Of a DNA stretch of 64,000 bases, positions 26,867 through 35,439 are shown one piece after another. The stretch's first letter is position 1; each line of letters begins with the position of its first letter. The notes beneath the pieces were generated by a model. It was not told where the DNA came from. It saw only the letters and a program-made list of their open reading frames with translations, and searched no databases. Both the position numbers and the translations under genes were made by a program. Source of the DNA: Enterobacter cloacae (GTDB lineage Bacteria; Pseudomonadota; Gammaproteobacteria; Enterobacterales; Enterobacteriaceae); assembly GCF_011078175.1 (NCBI RefSeq), contig NZ_JAALCJ010000003.1, positions 248,001-312,000 of the forward strand. Reading direction: 5' to 3'.

Positions 26867-26898
26867 TAAAAAAACCTGCCATCCGGCAGGTTTTTTTA
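26867..26898 (-). terminator. Rho-independent terminator of the succinate-semialdehyde dehydrogenase gene (bidirectional)
   Basis: AAAAAAACCTGCC-ATCC-GGCAGGTTTTTTT: seven GC-rich pairs plus a run of A:T pairs, with T-runs on both strands. It ends 9 bases after the stop codon of the minus-strand gene. Confidence 0.9.
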
Positions 26899-26907
26899 TT
26901 TTGGACA

Positions 26908-28278
26908 TTACTTGCGAACAACAACCAGCTTCTGGTTCACAAACTCTTTGATCCCCAGGTCCGACAGCTCGCGTCCGTAACCCGAACGTTTTACGCCGCC
27001 GAACGGCAGCTCTGCCGCCGTATCGGTGAGCCAGTTGATGTACACCATCCCGGTCTCAATGCGCGAGGCCATTTTCTTCGCGCGCTCGATATCCTGGCTG
27101 AACACCGCTCCGCCCAGACCGTAGTGGGAATCGTTCGCCAGGGCGACGGCCTCGTCGTCGTTTTTCACCACATAGATCTGCGCTACCGGGCCGAAGAACT
27201 CTTCGAAGTACGCCGGGTTATCGCGCGAGATATTGGTCAGGATCGTCGGTTCGAAGAAGCTCCCGTCACGCTGCACGGGCTTACCGCCATAGTGCAGCGT
27301 GGCACCGTTTTTCACCGCCTCGTCGACCTGTTTGGTCAGCGTTTCAAGCGCATCTTTAGACGAAAGCGGCCCCAGCGTGGTAGTTTCGTCCAGCGGATCG
27401 CCAATCTTCACCTGCTTAAACGCCTCGGTGAATTTGCTCAGGAACGCGTCAGCAATGCTTTCGTGCAGGATAAAGCGCTTCGCCGCAGTACAGACCTGCC
27501 CGGCGTTGTTAAGTCGGGCATTCACACCTGTCTTGACGGCTTTATCCAGGTCCGCATCATCCAGCACCACGAACACGTCGTTACCGCCCAACTCAAGGGT
27601 CGATTTTTTGATGTGCTTGGCAGCCTGTGCCGCAACCACGCTACCCGCTTTTTCTGAACCGGTCAGCGCCGCCCCCTGAACCCGATCGTCGGCGATGATA
27701 TTCGCCACTTGATCGGAGGAGATAAACAGGTTGGTCCACGCCCCTTCCGGCGCGCCCGCTTCACGTACGAGCTGTGCAAACGTCTCTGCACAGTGCGGTA
27801 CGATGCTGGCGTGTTTGGCGATGACCGGGTTACCCGCTGCCAGGTTTGGCGCCAGAACGCGCATCAGCTGATAGTACGGGAAGTTCCACGGCTCGACGGC
27901 CATCAGCACGCCGACAGGATGATGTTCAACCCATGCTTCCCCGAGTTCAGATTCATACTTCACCGGGGCCAGGAACTGCTTCGCGTTGTCCGCATAGTAG
28001 CGGGCGATTTGCGCGCACAGCTTCACCTCACCGCGGCTTTGCTCGATGAGCTTACCCATCTCCTGGCTGGCGATTTTTGCCAGGTCCTCCACGCGTTCGT
28101 CGATCAGGTCCGCCAGCTTATGCAGTACCGGCAGGCGCTGGCTAATGTCGCCTTTGGCCCAGTCGGAGTGATAGAGCGCATCGGCTGTCTTCAGCGCCGC
28201 TTCAACATCTGCGTCAGTGTGGGAGGGATATTCTTTGATGAGCTGGTTCGTGGCAGGATTTACTGTCTGGTAAGCCAT
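26908..28278 (-). CDS. Succinate-semialdehyde dehydrogenase, Sad/YneI-type
   Basis: 456 residues from the ATG at 28278 (MAYQTVNPATNQLIKEYP), which has AAGGAG upstream; the frame stays open 15 codons further without a ribosome site. Aldehyde dehydrogenase with Glu229 (LELGGND) and Cys263 (NAGQVCTAAKR), and the substrate-loop and N-terminal features of the short SSADH branch (VNPATN, TDTAAELPFGG). Converts succinate semialdehyde to succinate with NAD(P)+. It could finish 4-hydroxyphenylacetate breakdown started by the hpa cluster 9 kb away. An AraC-type gene is divergent, 153 bases away. Confidence 0.86.
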   Translation of the reverse strand: MAYQTVNPATNQLIKEYPSHTDADVEAALKTADALYHSDWAKGDISQRLPVLHKLADLIDERVEDLAKIASQEMGKLIEQSRGEVKLCAQIARYYADNAKQFLAPVKYESELGEAWVEHHPVGVLMAVEPWNFPYYQLMRVLAPNLAAGNPVIAKHASIVPHCAETFAQLVREAGAPEGAWTNLFISSDQVANIIADDRVQGAALTGSEKAGSVVAAQAAKHIKKSTLELGGNDVFVVLDDADLDKAVKTGVNARLNNAGQVCTAAKRFILHESIADAFLSKFTEAFKQVKIGDPLDETTTLGPLSSKDALETLTKQVDEAVKNGATLHYGGKPVQRDGSFFEPTILTNISRDNPAYFEEFFGPVAQIYVVKNDDEAVALANDSHYGLGGAVFSQDIERAKKMASRIETGMVYINWLTDTAAELPFGGVKRSGYGRELSDLGIKEFVNQKLVVVRK

Positions 28279-28431
28279 ATCGAATCTCCTTGTTTTACCG
28301 CTTAGGGTATTAAGGGTAGTCAATCTGACTGGCTATGAAGGTAAAGTTGGGTATATACGGAGTGTTCTTAACCAGACGCTGCCAGGCGTTGCACAGACAT
28401 GGTATAAAAAACACTCATCACCGGAGTACTT

Positions 28432-29175
28432 ATGAGCGATACCCGCCACATCCGCCAGATCTTTCACCGCGCCTCGGGCCTTGAGCTGCGCAGCACCTGG
28501 CAGAGTATTCAGGCCTACAAACGTCATTGTCATCCCCAGCTCTCTATTGGCGCGATTATGGAAGGCCAGACCTGCTGCGTGTGCCATGACAGGGAGTACA
28601 TCCTTCGTCCCGGGGATCTGATTGTGATCCCCGCTTATGCGCCACACAGCTGCAACCCCGTTGCCGGGAAGCCGCGCAGTTATCATATGCTCTATATCGA
28701 CACCGATCTTCCGCTGGCGCTACAGGTTATTCGCGAACCAATGCTCTTCACGCACTTTCTCACTGTTATCCGGACGATGTCCTCCGCCTCTGTGGACGCG
28801 CTGCTTTCTGTTCTTCCCCATCGGGCGGGTGAGATCAATGCGCCTCGCTCAACCAGCCAGCAGATTCAGCAGGCGTTACTCTCCGACCTTGCCGCACCGC
28901 CTTCCCTTGACGAACTCGCCCAACGATTCTCGCTGCGCAAGGAAACGCTGATCCGTACCTTCAGGAAGGATACCGGCCTGACGCCTGGCAGTTTCCTCAA
29001 CATTTCGCGCGTGGAGTACGCCAAAGGGCGGCTGCGCGCGGGGGATGATATTGCCGATGTGGGCTACCAGAGCGGGTTTGCCGATCAGAGTCATTTTCAT
29101 AAGACCTTCGTTCGCTATACCGCCGCCACGCCTCGCCAGTACGCCACGGGCCGATCAATATCAGACAATAAATAG
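28432..29175 (+). CDS. AraC-family regulator
   Basis: 247 residues: a cupin-like N-terminal domain (residues ~20-95; HCHPQLSIGAIMEGQTCC, LRPGDLIVIPAYAPHSC) and the AraC DNA-binding domain (~145-240; SLDELAQRFSLRKETLIRTFRK, DVGYQSGFADQSHFHKTF). No known orthologue recognised. Divergent from the dehydrogenase gene and 48 bases ahead of a LysE-type exporter gene; AraC/LysE pairs are common, so the exporter is the likelier target. Confidence 0.85.
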   Translation: MSDTRHIRQIFHRASGLELRSTWQSIQAYKRHCHPQLSIGAIMEGQTCCVCHDREYILRPGDLIVIPAYAPHSCNPVAGKPRSYHMLYIDTDLPLALQVIREPMLFTHFLTVIRTMSSASVDALLSVLPHRAGEINAPRSTSQQIQQALLSDLAAPPSLDELAQRFSLRKETLIRTFRKDTGLTPGSFLNISRVEYAKGRLRAGDDIADVGYQSGFADQSHFHKTFVRYTAATPRQYATGRSISDNK

Positions 29176-29223
29176 ATTTTAGATCCTCGTAGTCTGGCCT
29201 CAGATGTTTACATTGAGGTCACT

Positions 29224-29877
29224 ATGGAACTGTTATTCCCTTCCGCTTTTCTCGCCCTGGCGCTGGCGCATTTTGTCGCCCTGTTAAGCCCGGGTCCAGA
29301 CTTCTTCCTGCTGGTGGGCTACGCCGCGCGCTATCGACTGCGCGGCAGCGCCGGGCTGTGCCTCGGCATCGCCGCAGGCAATGCGCTCTATATTCTTCTG
29401 GTGATTATCGGCTGGAGTGCGCTACGCCAGTTTACGTGGCTGTTTACGCTTATCGCGCTTTGCGGGGCGCTTTACCTGCTGTGGATCGGCTCGCACCTGG
29501 TGCGCAGCCAACCGCAGACGCTGGCGCTTGCAGAAACCCGACAGCGGTGTCCTTCTCTGATGAAGCAGATCCTGCTGGGGCTGGGGTCGGCGCTGTTAAA
29601 TCCGAAAAATGCGCTGTTCTACCTGGCGCTTATGACGGCGTTACTCGGGCCGGACGTGACGCTGCTCCAGCAGACAACGTGCGGCGTCTGGATGGTGATG
29701 GTGGTGCTGGTGTGGGATCTGGCTCTGGTGGCGATGATAGGGCTATCGGCGGTTCAACAGAAGCTTAGCCGTTCGCTATGGTGGATTGAGCGCACGGCGG
29801 GCGTGGTGCTGATGGGGTTTGGCGGGTGGGTGCTGTGGCAATTTTTGCACTTCCTTCCCACAAACCTCTATCCTTAA
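29224..29877 (+). CDS. LysE/RhtB-family amino-acid exporter
   Basis: 217 residues, about six membrane segments, with the family signature HFVALLSPGPDFFLLVGYA at residues ~17-35 and GLGSALLNPKNALFYLAL in the middle. Inner-membrane efflux of an amino acid or analogue; substrate not readable. Preceded by an AraC-type regulator gene on the same strand; three bases before yjiN. Confidence 0.88.
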   Translation: MELLFPSAFLALALAHFVALLSPGPDFFLLVGYAARYRLRGSAGLCLGIAAGNALYILLVIIGWSALRQFTWLFTLIALCGALYLLWIGSHLVRSQPQTLALAETRQRCPSLMKQILLGLGSALLNPKNALFYLALMTALLGPDVTLLQQTTCGVWMVMVVLVWDLALVAMIGLSAVQQKLSRSLWWIERTAGVVLMGFGGWVLWQFLHFLPTNLYP

Positions 29878-29880
29878 CCC

Positions 29881-31152
29881 ATGGAAAAACATACCGAACT
29901 CAAACGCGCCAAGCTTCTGGCGCTGTCGCTGCTGCTGGTTGCCGTCGCGGCGTTTATCACTACCCTGTTCCTGCCGCAAACCTTCTGGGTGCGCGGCGTG
30001 AAAGCCATTGCCGAGGCGGCGATGGTCGGCGCGCTGGCGGACTGGTTTGCCGTCGTCGCGCTGTTCCGCCGGGTGCCCATTCCCTTTATCTCGCGCCATA
30101 CGGCGATTATCCCGCGCAATAAAGATCGTATCGGCGACAATCTCGGCCAGTTCGTGCAGGAAAAGTTTCTCGATACGCAATCCCTTGTCGATCTTATCCG
30201 TCGCTACGAGCCGGCCCGGATGATTGGTAGCTGGTTCAGCCAGCCCGACAATGCTCAGCGGGTCGGGCAGCATTTGATTCAGGTAATGAGCGGTTTTCTG
30301 GAACTCACGGACGACGGGCGCATTCAGCGCCTGCTCAAACGCGCCGTGCATAAGGCTATCGACAAGGTCGATTTAACCGAGACCAGCGCCGCTATGCTGG
30401 AAAGCATGACCAAAAATAACCGCCACCAGGTGCTGCTGGACGCGATCATTAACCGCCTGATTACGCTAATTCAGCGGGACAGCACGCGGGAATTTATTTC
30501 CGACCAGATCGTCCACTGGCTTAAGACCGAGCATCCGCGCAAGGCAATGGTGCTGCCCACCGAGTGGCTGGGCGATCAAAGCGCGGAGATGGTGTCGAAC
30601 GCGGTGAACACGCTGCTGGACGATATCAGCCACGACCGTACGCACCAGATCCGTCAGGCGTTCGACCGCGCCACGATCGCGTTCATCGACAATCTGAAAA
30701 ACGATCCGGAGATGACGGCGAAAGCCGAGAATATCAAACACTACCTGAAGAATGACGAGGCCTTTAACCGCTATCTGGGGGAAATGTGGGCTGACCTGCG
30801 CCAGTGGCTGAAAAATGACATGCAGAGCGACGATTCCCGCGTGAAGCAGCGTATCGCCAACGCCGGGCTGTGGTTTGGCGAAACGCTGACCAACGACGCC
30901 AGCCTGCGGGCGTCGCTGAATGAGCATCTGGAGCAGGCCGCGCACCGCGTGGCGCCGGATTTCGCCGCGTTCCTGACGCGACATATCAGCGACACGGTGA
31001 AAAGCTGGGACGCCAAAGACATGTCGCGCCAGATAGAACTCAATATCGGTAAAGATCTTCAGTTCATTCGCGTCAACGGCACGCTGGTGGGCGGAACGAT
31101 TGGCCTTATCCTGTTTTTACTTTCTCAGCTCCCCGCCGTGCTGGGGCATTAA
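29881..31152 (+). CDS. yjiN: YjiN, DUF445 inner-membrane protein
   Basis: 423 residues, matching E. coli YjiN (zinc-type alcohol dehydrogenase region neighbour) in length. A membrane segment at residues ~10-30, the conserved [25 protein letters not shown] loop (~40-65), a long helical soluble part, and a C-terminal membrane segment ([18 protein letters not shown]). DUF445 proteins have unknown function. It starts three bases after the LysE-type gene and its stop region overlaps the convergent DUF2955 gene by four bases. Confidence 0.9.
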   Translation: MEKHTELKRAKLLALSLLLVAVAAFITTLFLPQTFWVRGVKAIAEAAMVGALADWFAVVALFRRVPIPFISRHTAIIPRNKDRIGDNLGQFVQEKFLDTQSLVDLIRRYEPARMIGSWFSQPDNAQRVGQHLIQVMSGFLELTDDGRIQRLLKRAVHKAIDKVDLTETSAAMLESMTKNNRHQVLLDAIINRLITLIQRDSTREFISDQIVHWLKTEHPRKAMVLPTEWLGDQSAEMVSNAVNTLLDDISHDRTHQIRQAFDRATIAFIDNLKNDPEMTAKAENIKHYLKNDEAFNRYLGEMWADLRQWLKNDMQSDDSRVKQRIANAGLWFGETLTNDASLRASLNEHLEQAAHRVAPDFAAFLTRHISDTVKSWDAKDMSRQIELNIGKDLQFIRVNGTLVGGTIGLILFLLSQLPAVLGH

Positions 31153-32225
31153 TCCGCTTTTGGCGGCGCGATAACGTAGCGCGTCGCCTCGAAGCGGTTC
31201 AGGATCAGGTGCACCAGAAAGACCATCGTCAGCGTGACCACCAGCGCGAAGGTAACGGAGGTGATGCGGTACAGATCGCTGAACACCAGGTCGCTGTCCG
31301 GGTGCATGTTCTGCCCGAACATGATGCCGATGGTGGTAATACTGGCGAAGCCTACCCCGGCGCCGACCTTCTCCATCACGTGCAGACGTGCCCCAAACGC
31401 CAGCCCAAGGCCGATAAGCGGCATCATCAGCAGCATGTGGCTGCTGTGGTCGTAGAGAATAAGCTGGACGACAAGAATATAGAGACACCCCAGCACCACA
31501 CCGACCACGCGCCAGATAGAGCTGATCACCGCGCCGCGATAGTGCATCGGGAACAGGATCAGAATGCCCGCCATCAGAGCCGAAAGCGAATCGCTTAAAT
31601 CGCTAATCTGGAACACCACGAATATCAGCGTCGCGACGCTGCCGGAGAGCAGCGACTCGTGGCGCACGCGGGCGTCGTCTTTCTCAATCAATGGCGGCGG
31701 CTTGCGGGGTTCCACGTCCGGCAGAAGATAGTTCATCAGCGCGCTCAGGCACACCGCCATCACGCTCGCTTCGATGTTGGAAAACAGCAGCGTGTGCCAG
31801 TTGGTGGTGGGGTAGCTCATAAAGTTGAGCATCACGCTCTGGCAGACTACGCCCATCGAACCGAACAGGAACAGCGGTCCCTTACTCATAAAGCGAAAGC
31901 GCATCACGTACAGGGCAAACACCACCAGCGTCATGACGATCGGCCACTGGGACAGATAGCCGATGATAATCACCATTTCAACGCAGTTAAGCGATGCGCT
32001 GAAGATAAACTGCTTCGCCACGTGGCGATTAAACACCGGTACCAGCGACAGCAGCATGATCGGATAGACCACAAAAAACACGCCGTAGCTGGTGTTGTAG
32101 AAACTCGAAATACTCAGCGCAATCATCCCGGCAAAGACGATGCGCAGAGTCTGGCGAAAGTCGTTTGCCGTGTAGACGATGTTACCGTGCGGGGTAAACA
32201 CCCGCGCCAGCGTATTAATAGACAT
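31149..32225 (-). CDS. DUF2955 membrane protein, efflux partner of the HlyD-like protein
   Basis: 358 residues with about ten membrane segments in two blocks (residues ~25-170 and ~200-340), the FUSC/DUF2955 pattern of aromatic-acid-type exporters (AaeB relatives). Its start overlaps the end of the HlyD-type gene by 11 bases. With that gene and the MarR gene upstream it makes a three-gene efflux operon; substrate unknown. Confidence 0.8.
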   Translation of the reverse strand: MSINTLARVFTPHGNIVYTANDFRQTLRIVFAGMIALSISSFYNTSYGVFFVVYPIMLLSLVPVFNRHVAKQFIFSASLNCVEMVIIIGYLSQWPIVMTLVVFALYVMRFRFMSKGPLFLFGSMGVVCQSVMLNFMSYPTTNWHTLLFSNIEASVMAVCLSALMNYLLPDVEPRKPPPLIEKDDARVRHESLLSGSVATLIFVVFQISDLSDSLSALMAGILILFPMHYRGAVISSIWRVVGVVLGCLYILVVQLILYDHSSHMLLMMPLIGLGLAFGARLHVMEKVGAGVGFASITTIGIMFGQNMHPDSDLVFSDLYRITSVTFALVVTLTMVFLVHLILNRFEATRYVIAPPKAD

Positions 32226-33279
32226 AGTGAAGCAGGCTCACCAGATGGATTTGCATTCCGGAGAAGAAGCGCGCAAACGGCCCTTCGCTATTATAGAGCT
32301 GCACGGTGGCGCGCGCGCCGGTCGGCAGCGGCTTCGGTAAGGCTTCATCCAGCGCCACGTGAATGCGCATACGCTGGGCATCACGCACCCAGCGGTTGGA
32401 GGTTTCCGGTTCAGAAAGTTGGCCGTTCACCGCCTCCTGACCCGCGAGGATCCCCGCGTCGCTGCTGGTGACATGGGCACGGAAAACCTGCCCCGGGAAG
32501 GCGTCAAAAACCACGGCGGCATCGGTGCCCTGGTGGGTATGGCGCAGGCTCTTCTCGCGAAAATCGGCCACGATATCGGTCTGATTGTTCACCAGCGCCA
32601 GCGCAGCCGAACCGGACGAGGCATAAAAACCGGGGCTTAATTGCAGGTTACTGACCGTGCCGTCCGCCTCGGCGTAGACTTTCGTCCAGCCAAGATTCAG
32701 CTCCGCTTCATCCAGCGCGTTGCGGTATTTTTGCAGCGTCACGTTGCGGTGCTCGTCCCGCTCGCCGCGCTGAATGCGCAGGTTATGAATATTCGCCTGA
32801 ATCGAACTGACGGACTGCTCGCTGCTCTGCCAGGTGGTGCGGACTTTATCCAGATCCGCCTGCGACACGTTCTGTAATGTGCTCAGCTTCTGGTAGCGTT
32901 CGAAGGTTACCTTGTCGTTACGCGCCGTCAGCACGGCGGTTTTCAGGCTGGCCTGCGCCGCGGCTATCTGCGCATCCAGCCGATCGTTTGACAGACGCGC
33001 CTGCTCCAGCGCGATTTGCGCCGCTTCGACCTTATTGCGAAACGGCGTTGCGTCGAGTTCAAACAGCAGATCGCCTTTCTTGACCTGACTGTTGTTGTGG
33101 ACATGTACCGCCGCCACATAGCCGGAGACGCGCGCAGACACCGGGGTCACCACGCGCATCACGGTGGAGTCTGGCGTCAGCGGGATCCAGATATCCGCGA
33201 CGATAAAGTAGACAAACATCAGCAGGAAAGAGGCAATACTCACCCTTACCCAGCGGGCAAACTTTTGTTCAGGAGTCAT
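32215..33279 (-). CDS. HlyD/EmrA-type membrane fusion protein
   Basis: 354 residues: one N-terminal membrane helix (~12-34, SIASFLLMFVYFIVADIWIP), biotinyl-lipoyl halves (VSGYVAAVHVHNNSQVKKGDLLFEL and AEADGTVSNLQLSPG), a coiled-coil hairpin (~85-185) and a beta-barrel. It would link an inner-membrane exporter (DUF2955 protein) to an outer-membrane channel. Start shares one base with the MarR stop (TAATG). Confidence 0.87.
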   Translation of the reverse strand: MTPEQKFARWVRVSIASFLLMFVYFIVADIWIPLTPDSTVMRVVTPVSARVSGYVAAVHVHNNSQVKKGDLLFELDATPFRNKVEAAQIALEQARLSNDRLDAQIAAAQASLKTAVLTARNDKVTFERYQKLSTLQNVSQADLDKVRTTWQSSEQSVSSIQANIHNLRIQRGERDEHRNVTLQKYRNALDEAELNLGWTKVYAEADGTVSNLQLSPGFYASSGSAALALVNNQTDIVADFREKSLRHTHQGTDAAVVFDAFPGQVFRAHVTSSDAGILAGQEAVNGQLSEPETSNRWVRDAQRMRIHVALDEALPKPLPTGARATVQLYNSEGPFARFFSGMQIHLVSLLHYVY

Positions 33280-33749
33280 TATTTTTCGGTCTTATTATCT
33301 TCTTCGCGGATTGTCCGCAAATTGCAGGCGATTTGATTGAGTGTGGCGCTGAAAATGTCGATATGTTCCGGCGGGATGTTTTGCGATACCCGCGCCTGGA
33401 ACGTCTCGATCACCTGAGTGAGCCTTTCAAGAATGGCCTTGCCCTCAGGCGTCAGCGTCAGCAGCCGGATGCGCTTGTCATATGGCGAGACGGTACGCAG
33501 CAGGTAACCCTGTTTTTCCAGCTGTGTGAGCGTGCGCATCAGCGGCGGCAGTTCAATCCCCTGCACTTCCGCCAGCTCGCTGACCGAGACGTTATCCCCG
33601 AGTTGATGAAGCTGCATCATCACCGTCCAGCTCGACTGGGTTAACCCGGTATCGAGGATGGCATCGTCGATCACCGCACGCCACTGACGCACGACCATCG
33701 CCATCCGCATGCCCATCGGCCTGCGGCTAAACAGATCTTCTTCACTCAT
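33279..33749 (-). CDS. MarR-family regulator of the efflux operon
   Basis: 156 residues with a MarR winged helix (SVSELAEVQGIELPPLMRTLTQLEKQGYLLR at ~53-83, the wing SPYDKRIRLLTLTPEG). First gene of the MarR-HlyD-DUF2955 operon, an EmrR-EmrAB-like arrangement, so it likely represses its own operon and responds to an exported compound. No sensing Cys visible. Confidence 0.88.
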   Translation of the reverse strand: MSEEDLFSRRPMGMRMAMVVRQWRAVIDDAILDTGLTQSSWTVMMQLHQLGDNVSVSELAEVQGIELPPLMRTLTQLEKQGYLLRTVSPYDKRIRLLTLTPEGKAILERLTQVIETFQARVSQNIPPEHIDIFSATLNQIACNLRTIREEDNKTEK

Positions 33750-33845
33750 GGGGAGTCCTCTCGTAGTACGCCATTACGATAATAGTTATCAGGGTAAGTA
33801 TCAAGAAACGAGAAGTTAAAGCGCAGGAATTGCGAAAACGAGGTT

Positions 33846-33880
33846 CTCCCTCTCCCCGTGGGAGAGGGCCGGGGTGAGGG
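33846..33880. repeat. CCCTCTCCCC/GGGAGAGGG hairpin between two minus-strand genes
   Basis: TCCCTCTCCCCGTGGGAGAGGGCCGGGGTGAGGGC: one copy of the dispersed hairpin family, in the promoter side of the MarR gene and behind the ArsR-type gene. Confidence 0.7.
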
Positions 33881-33899
33881 CATCAGCCCGCAGCGGAAT

Positions 33900-34601
33900 T
33901 TAACGGCTAAAGCTAAAATATCGGGTAATGGCACTTTTCCCCGACGCCGTCACCACCACCTCCCTGTACCCCATCACCCGCTGGATCCAGCCTTTACTCT
34001 CCAGATAAGTGAGCAGCGCCGTGCCAGCGTCTCCCCCAAGATGAAACCGTCGCTCGCTCCAGTCGAGGCAGGCGCAGCAGGCCTTGCGACGGGGATGAGC
34101 ACGTAATGGAATACCGAGTTTCAGGAACTGCTCACGGCCATACAGGGTGAGCGCGGAACCGTCAGCCTCCAGCCAGCCTTCCGCCTGCATAAAATCATAG
34201 ATCTGAACCGCCACCGTTCCGGCAAGATGGTTATAGCAGGTGCGGGCTTCACGCAGGGCTTTTGGCGCAGACGTTTCCGGCGGCGTAATGCGGTGCCAGG
34301 AGAGCCCCATCATCTGCTCGACCAGCGCCGCGACGTCATGCCCGGCAAGGTGATAATAGCGGTGCCGCCCTTGCGATAAACACGTAATCAACTTTCCCTC
34401 CACCAGCCGGGCGAGATGCCCGCTGGCGGTCGACGGCGCAACATCTGCCGCAGTGCTCAGTTCGGTAGCGGTCCACGCTCGCCCGTCCATCAGCGCGCAG
34501 AGCATCTTCACGCGCGAGGGATCGGCCATTGCCGCCGCCACCGCCGCAATGGCCTGTTCCAGTGCCGCGCTGTTCTCAGGAGGCTGGTTCGTTTTTAACA
34601 T
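33900..34601 (-). CDS. ArsR-type winged-helix regulator with a Cys-rich C-terminal domain
   Basis: 233 residues from the ATG at 34601 (MLKTNQPPENSAALEQ). Residues ~15-95 form an ArsR winged helix (VKMLCALMDGRAWTATEL, STASGHLARLVEGKL). The C-terminal ~120 residues are a separate domain with TCYNHLAGTVAV (Cys122) and the cluster CCAC (Cys175, Cys176, Cys178). The last gene of an overlapping three-gene set (monooxygenase-like, ACT-like, ArsR); start overlaps the ACT-like gene by 26 bases. No metal-site motif of classical ArsR (ELCVCDL) is seen; the effector is unknown. Confidence 0.82.
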   Translation of the reverse strand: MLKTNQPPENSAALEQAIAAVAAAMADPSRVKMLCALMDGRAWTATELSTAADVAPSTASGHLARLVEGKLITCLSQGRHRYYHLAGHDVAALVEQMMGLSWHRITPPETSAPKALREARTCYNHLAGTVAVQIYDFMQAEGWLEADGSALTLYGREQFLKLGIPLRAHPRRKACCACLDWSERRFHLGGDAGTALLTYLESKGWIQRVMGYREVVVTASGKSAITRYFSFSR

Positions 34602-34971
34602 GGGGCGCCCAAGGTTCGGTGATCTCTGCGGCCAGCTTATCATCATCCGTCAGCAGAATAAGGTGATTCGCATGGTCGCTGTACTGGGTAAGAATAGACA
34701 CACCGCGTGCCGCCAGCACCGCCGCGATGTCACCTAACTCGCCTGGCCGCTCCTGCCTGAGTTTTCTGATAACCGGCTTGCGCGCAGCCTGAACGGTAAA
34801 TCCGGCCTCCATCAGCACGCGGCAGGCTTTTTCCCCGTCCTCCACCAGGAAATGGGCATCGGTACCAAATACGCCGCCCCCCTCCAGCCCCACGCCGTGA
34901 CGGCCTAACATTTGCCCAAAGCGCGCCAGCTCGCCGGGCCTGTCGCTGAAAATCACGTGAACGTCATACAT
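34576..34971 (-). CDS. Small ACT-domain-like protein
   Basis: 131 residues from the ATG at 34971, chosen because GGAGG lies eight bases upstream; a second ATG two codons earlier is too close to it. Two ACT-like halves: MYDVHVIFSDRPGELARFGQML and RKPVIRKLRQERPGELGDIAAVL (each strand-helix with PGEL), like tandem ACT regulatory domains that bind amino acids. No catalytic domain. Overlaps both neighbours, so translationally coupled. Function unknown. Confidence 0.72.
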   Translation of the reverse strand: MYDVHVIFSDRPGELARFGQMLGRHGVGLEGGGVFGTDAHFLVEDGEKACRVLMEAGFTVQAARKPVIRKLRQERPGELGDIAAVLAARGVSILTQYSDHANHLILLTDDDKLAAEITEPWAPHVKNEPAS

Positions 34972-35287
34972 TCGCATGCCCTCCGTTTTCGGAACTGTAT
35001 TCCCGCATGACCTGTGCCACGCGAATGCGATAGTACGCAAAAATGGATCCCCGCCCTTCGGCCTGCGCCGCGCGGTGAAAGACGTTTTGCTTCCAGCTGC
35101 GGATGGCCTCTTCATCCCGCCACCAGGAAAGGGAAAGAATTTTGCCGTCGGTGGTCAGACTCTGAAAGCGTTCGATATCAATAAAGCCATCAATGTCGGC
35201 CAGCAAAGGTTTGAGTTCGGCTACGAGTTGCAGGTAGCGGGCCTGATGATGAGGCTCCGCTTTGGCTTCGAAAAGGACTGCGATCAT
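34964..35287 (-). CDS. Antibiotic-biosynthesis-monooxygenase (ABM) domain protein
   Basis: 107 residues, ferredoxin-like ABM fold (MIAVLFEAKAEPHHQARYLQLV, DGFIDIERFQSLTTDGKILSLSWWRDEEAI split over residues ~33-62). Such proteins act on quinones or haem, or are stress proteins; the substrate cannot be read. First gene of the ABM-ACT-ArsR set; overlaps the ACT-like start by eight bases. Confidence 0.8.
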   Translation of the reverse strand: MIAVLFEAKAEPHHQARYLQLVAELKPLLADIDGFIDIERFQSLTTDGKILSLSWWRDEEAIRSWKQNVFHRAAQAEGRGSIFAYYRIRVAQVMREYSSENGGHANV

Positions 35288-35365
35288 AAGTGTCTCTCCG
35301 TTGTGATAGTGAGGAGAGAATGCAGGATGGAAAAGCCGAATGCTTCGGTAAGGAGCGAAGTATTG

Positions 35366-35437
35366 TGCCGTATGGCGCGGCGCTTATCCGGCCTGCGGGC
35401 ACCAGTAGGCCCGGTAAGCGCCGCGCCACCGGGCAGG
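35366..35437. repeat. BIME with two REP units
   Basis: GCCGTATGGCGCGGCGCTTATCCGGC and GCCCGGTAAGCGCCGCGCCACCGGGC around a CTGCGGGCACCAGTAG centre. It lies in the 152 bases between the aldehyde dehydrogenase stop and the ABM gene start. Confidence 0.83.
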
Positions 35438-35439
35438 TT

